Below are positions 6,750 through 8,298 of a DNA stretch of 8,298 bases, piece after piece. How positions within the stretch are numbered: the first letter of the stretch is position 1; each line of letters opens with the position of its first letter. A model generated the notes under the pieces. It was not told the DNA's origin. It worked only from the letters and a program-made list of their open reading frames with translations, and did not search any database. The position numbers and the translations under genes were made by a program. This DNA is from Bifidobacterium breve. GTDB lineage: Bacteria > Actinomycetota > Acidimicrobiia > IMCC26256 > PALSA-555. The DNA lies in NCBI GenBank assembly GCA_945889545.1, contig CAMDCC010000121.1, positions 1-8,298 of the forward strand. Reading direction: 5' to 3'.

Positions 6750-8279
6750 CTATCGGTCGTTCAGCTCGGCGGCCCGGGCGCGGAGCCCGGCGCGGTCGGG
6801 CTTGCCGGCCGCGAGGAGCGGGAGCTCGTCGAGTCGCACCACTCGTTCCGGCGTCTTGTACATCGCGACGCCGCTGTGCTCGAACCAGGCACGACATGTC
6901 TTGAGGTCGAAGGGCGCCGAGGCCACGACAAACGCGCACACGCGCTCACCGAGACGGTCATCGGGATAGCCGACCGCCACGGCCTGGCGAACATCGGGAT
7001 GCCGTTCCAGGACGCCTTCGACTTCGGCGGCCGCGATGTTCTCGCCACCGCGGATGATCACGTCCTTGATCCGCCCGACGATCGTCAACCAGCCTTCGCC
7101 GTCCACGGTTGCCAGATCGCCGGTTCGGAACCAGCCGCGGTCGATGGACGCGCGTGTCTGCTCCGATTCGGAGTAGCCGACGAAGAGCTCGGGCCCGCGC
7201 AGCCAGAGCTCACCGATCTCACCGGTCGCGCGCTCACGTCCGGTTGCGGGGTCGCTGACGCGTAGGCGCGCCGCCCCGGTGCTGCGTCCGTCGGTCTCCC
7301 GCGCGCGCTCGACGGAATCGGTGGCGGTGCTGGTGGTGACCGTCGGCGCCTCGGTCGATCCGTATGTGCGCTTCACCACGCACCCGAGCCGCGCGCTGGC
7401 CTCCTCGACGAACGCAGGCGTGACTCCGGCGCCACCGCTCGATACCAGACGCAACGGAGCGACCCGCTCGGTGGCGAACGCGGGCGCGTCCATCAGCGAC
7501 ACGAAGAACGTCGGTGGGCCGATCATGAAGGAGATGCGCTCGTGCTCGATCAACGCGGTGGCCGCGTCGGGATCCCAGCGCTCCATCAGGTGCGCCCGAA
7601 TCGGAACCACACCGGGAAGCAGTACCGCATTGAGCAGCCCGGAGACGTGTGCGAGCGGTGCCGGCATGAGGACCGCGTCGTCGGAACGAAGGGTGTGGGC
7701 CCGCGCCATCACCTGCGCCTTGTATGCAAAGCCGCGCTGGGTGTGAAGCGCGGCTTTGGGTCCTCCGGTGGACCCCGACGTGAACAGCACCGCAGCGAGG
7801 TCCGAGGGGCGCGCCGCGCTCTGAGTGACGGGGGGTGCCGCGTCCAGCAGTTCGGGCAGGCGCGCCTGTGGCCCGCGGATCTCTTTGGTCGGCAACCACA
7901 GCGTGGGTCGGAGGATGGCGAGCATCGCGTCGACGTCGGCCGGGCCGGCGAGATGATGGATCGGCCCGGCGATCGCGCCGAGTCGCCAACATGCGCGGTA
8001 GAGAACGACGACCTCGTGCCAGTTCGGTGCCTGCCACGCGACCACGTCGCCGCGGCGCACACCTCGGGCGCGCAAGCCGCCCGCAAGTGCGGCAACCTGC
8101 GCTTCGAGCGCGGCACCGTCGAGGCGGGTATCGGTGCTGTCGTCGGCGACGAGCACGCCGTCGCTCTGCCGCGCCGCTTCGGTCACCAGCACGTCGAGCG
8201 ACGGGATGTCCCATGGCCCACCCGGCGCGCGGTATGCCTGCGCCTGGGGATGTGTGTACGTCGCCCGGAGATGTCCCAT
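6750..8279 (-). CDS. AMP-forming acyl-CoA synthetase (fatty-acid/aryl-CoA ligase family)
   Basis: A 509-residue adenylate-forming enzyme that activates a carboxylic acid with ATP and joins it to CoA. The core motifs are all present: P-loop LFTSGSTGGPKAALH (165-179), APLAHVSG (207-214), SSGGAGVTP (280-288), YGSTEAPTVT (306-315), GWFRTGDLATVDGEGWLTIV (382-401), the hinge GRIKDVIIRGGENIAAAEVE (402-421) with Asp388 and Arg403, and the A10 lysine Lys493 in LAAGKPDR. Nothing is missing, so it should be active. The acid substrate cannot be read from the sequence. The ATG (8277-8279) has no Shine-Dalgarno in the 19 bases left in the window, and the frame stays open to the right edge, so a start further upstream is possible. 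However, the N-terminus (YRAPGGPWDIPSLDVLV, 16-32) fits the family at this length. It is followed without a gap by the GH114-like gene. Confidence 0.93.
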   Translation of the reverse strand: MGHLRATYTHPQAQAYRAPGGPWDIPSLDVLVTEAARQSDGVLVADDSTDTRLDGAALEAQVAALAGGLRARGVRRGDVVAWQAPNWHEVVVLYRACWRLGAIAGPIHHLAGPADVDAMLAILRPTLWLPTKEIRGPQARLPELLDAAPPVTQSAARPSDLAAVLFTSGSTGGPKAALHTQRGFAYKAQVMARAHTLRSDDAVLMPAPLAHVSGLLNAVLLPGVVPIRAHLMERWDPDAATALIEHERISFMIGPPTFFVSLMDAPAFATERVAPLRLVSSGGAGVTPAFVEEASARLGCVVKRTYGSTEAPTVTTSTATDSVERARETDGRSTGAARLRVSDPATGRERATGEIGELWLRGPELFVGYSESEQTRASIDRGWFRTGDLATVDGEGWLTIVGRIKDVIIRGGENIAAAEVEGVLERHPDVRQAVAVGYPDDRLGERVCAFVVASAPFDLKTCRAWFEHSGVAMYKTPERVVRLDELPLLAAGKPDRAGLRARAAELNDR

Positions 8280-8298
8280 GAGTGCGGGTTTTGGGGGG

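Noticed and set aside
8280..8298. Promoter or ribosome-binding site upstream of the ligase
   Set aside because: Only 19 bases remain, reading CCCCCCAAAACCCGCACTC on the minus strand, with no purine-rich site or -10 box; too little sequence to judge.

Overview
The window reads as high-GC chromosomal DNA from an actinomycete-type bacterium. The evidence is strong G/C at third codon positions, frequent GTG starts, 4-bp start/stop overlaps, a start with no visible ribosome-binding site, and protein families typical of actinobacterial acyl-CoA catabolism. The citrate synthase and acyl-CoA dehydrogenase sequences look to me like Acidimicrobiia or a related uncultured Actinomycetota lineage. That placement is an impression from memory, not a search. 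No mobile elements, RNA genes or CRISPR arrays are visible.

Layout. Positions 1-3259 (minus strand) hold a tightly packed operon read right to left: acyl-CoA dehydrogenase, CaiB/BaiF-type CoA-transferase, a small DUF35/OB-fold protein, then a thiolase cut off by the left edge. The first two junctions are 4-bp overlaps. The last is a 58-bp gap with a strong inverted repeat that includes the upstream stop codon and abuts the thiolase ribosome-binding site. Upstream of the operon lies a 134-bp purine-rich repetitive spacer, then a minus-strand type II citrate synthase (3394-4692). A 77-bp divergent intergenic region separates it from a plus-strand acyl-CoA dehydrogenase of the short, divergent type (4770-5858). 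This converges, with a 24-bp gap containing a 14-bp tandem duplication, on a second minus-strand pair: an AMP-forming acyl-CoA ligase (6750-8279) followed directly by a predicted secreted GH114/TM1410-like protein (5883-6749). The ligase stop codon touches that protein's start codon.

How the genes may work together. The ligase and the CoA-transferase are two ways to make a CoA thioester, the dehydrogenases would oxidise the alpha-beta bond, and the thiolase with its OB-fold partner would cleave the chain to acyl-CoA or acetyl-CoA, which citrate synthase can feed into the TCA cycle. No hydratase or hydroxyacyl-CoA dehydrogenase is in the window. The ACAD, CoA-transferase, DUF35 and thiolase families are the ones found in benzylsuccinate-type (bbs) pathways, and the two dehydrogenases look like the two subunit types of heteromeric actinobacterial enzymes such as FadE26/FadE27. 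The actual substrate cannot be told from the sequence. I see no clear new defence or mobile system. The most unusual points are the junction hairpin, the zinc-ligand-free DUF35 protein, the split dehydrogenase pair and the ligase-linked secreted glycosidase-like protein.
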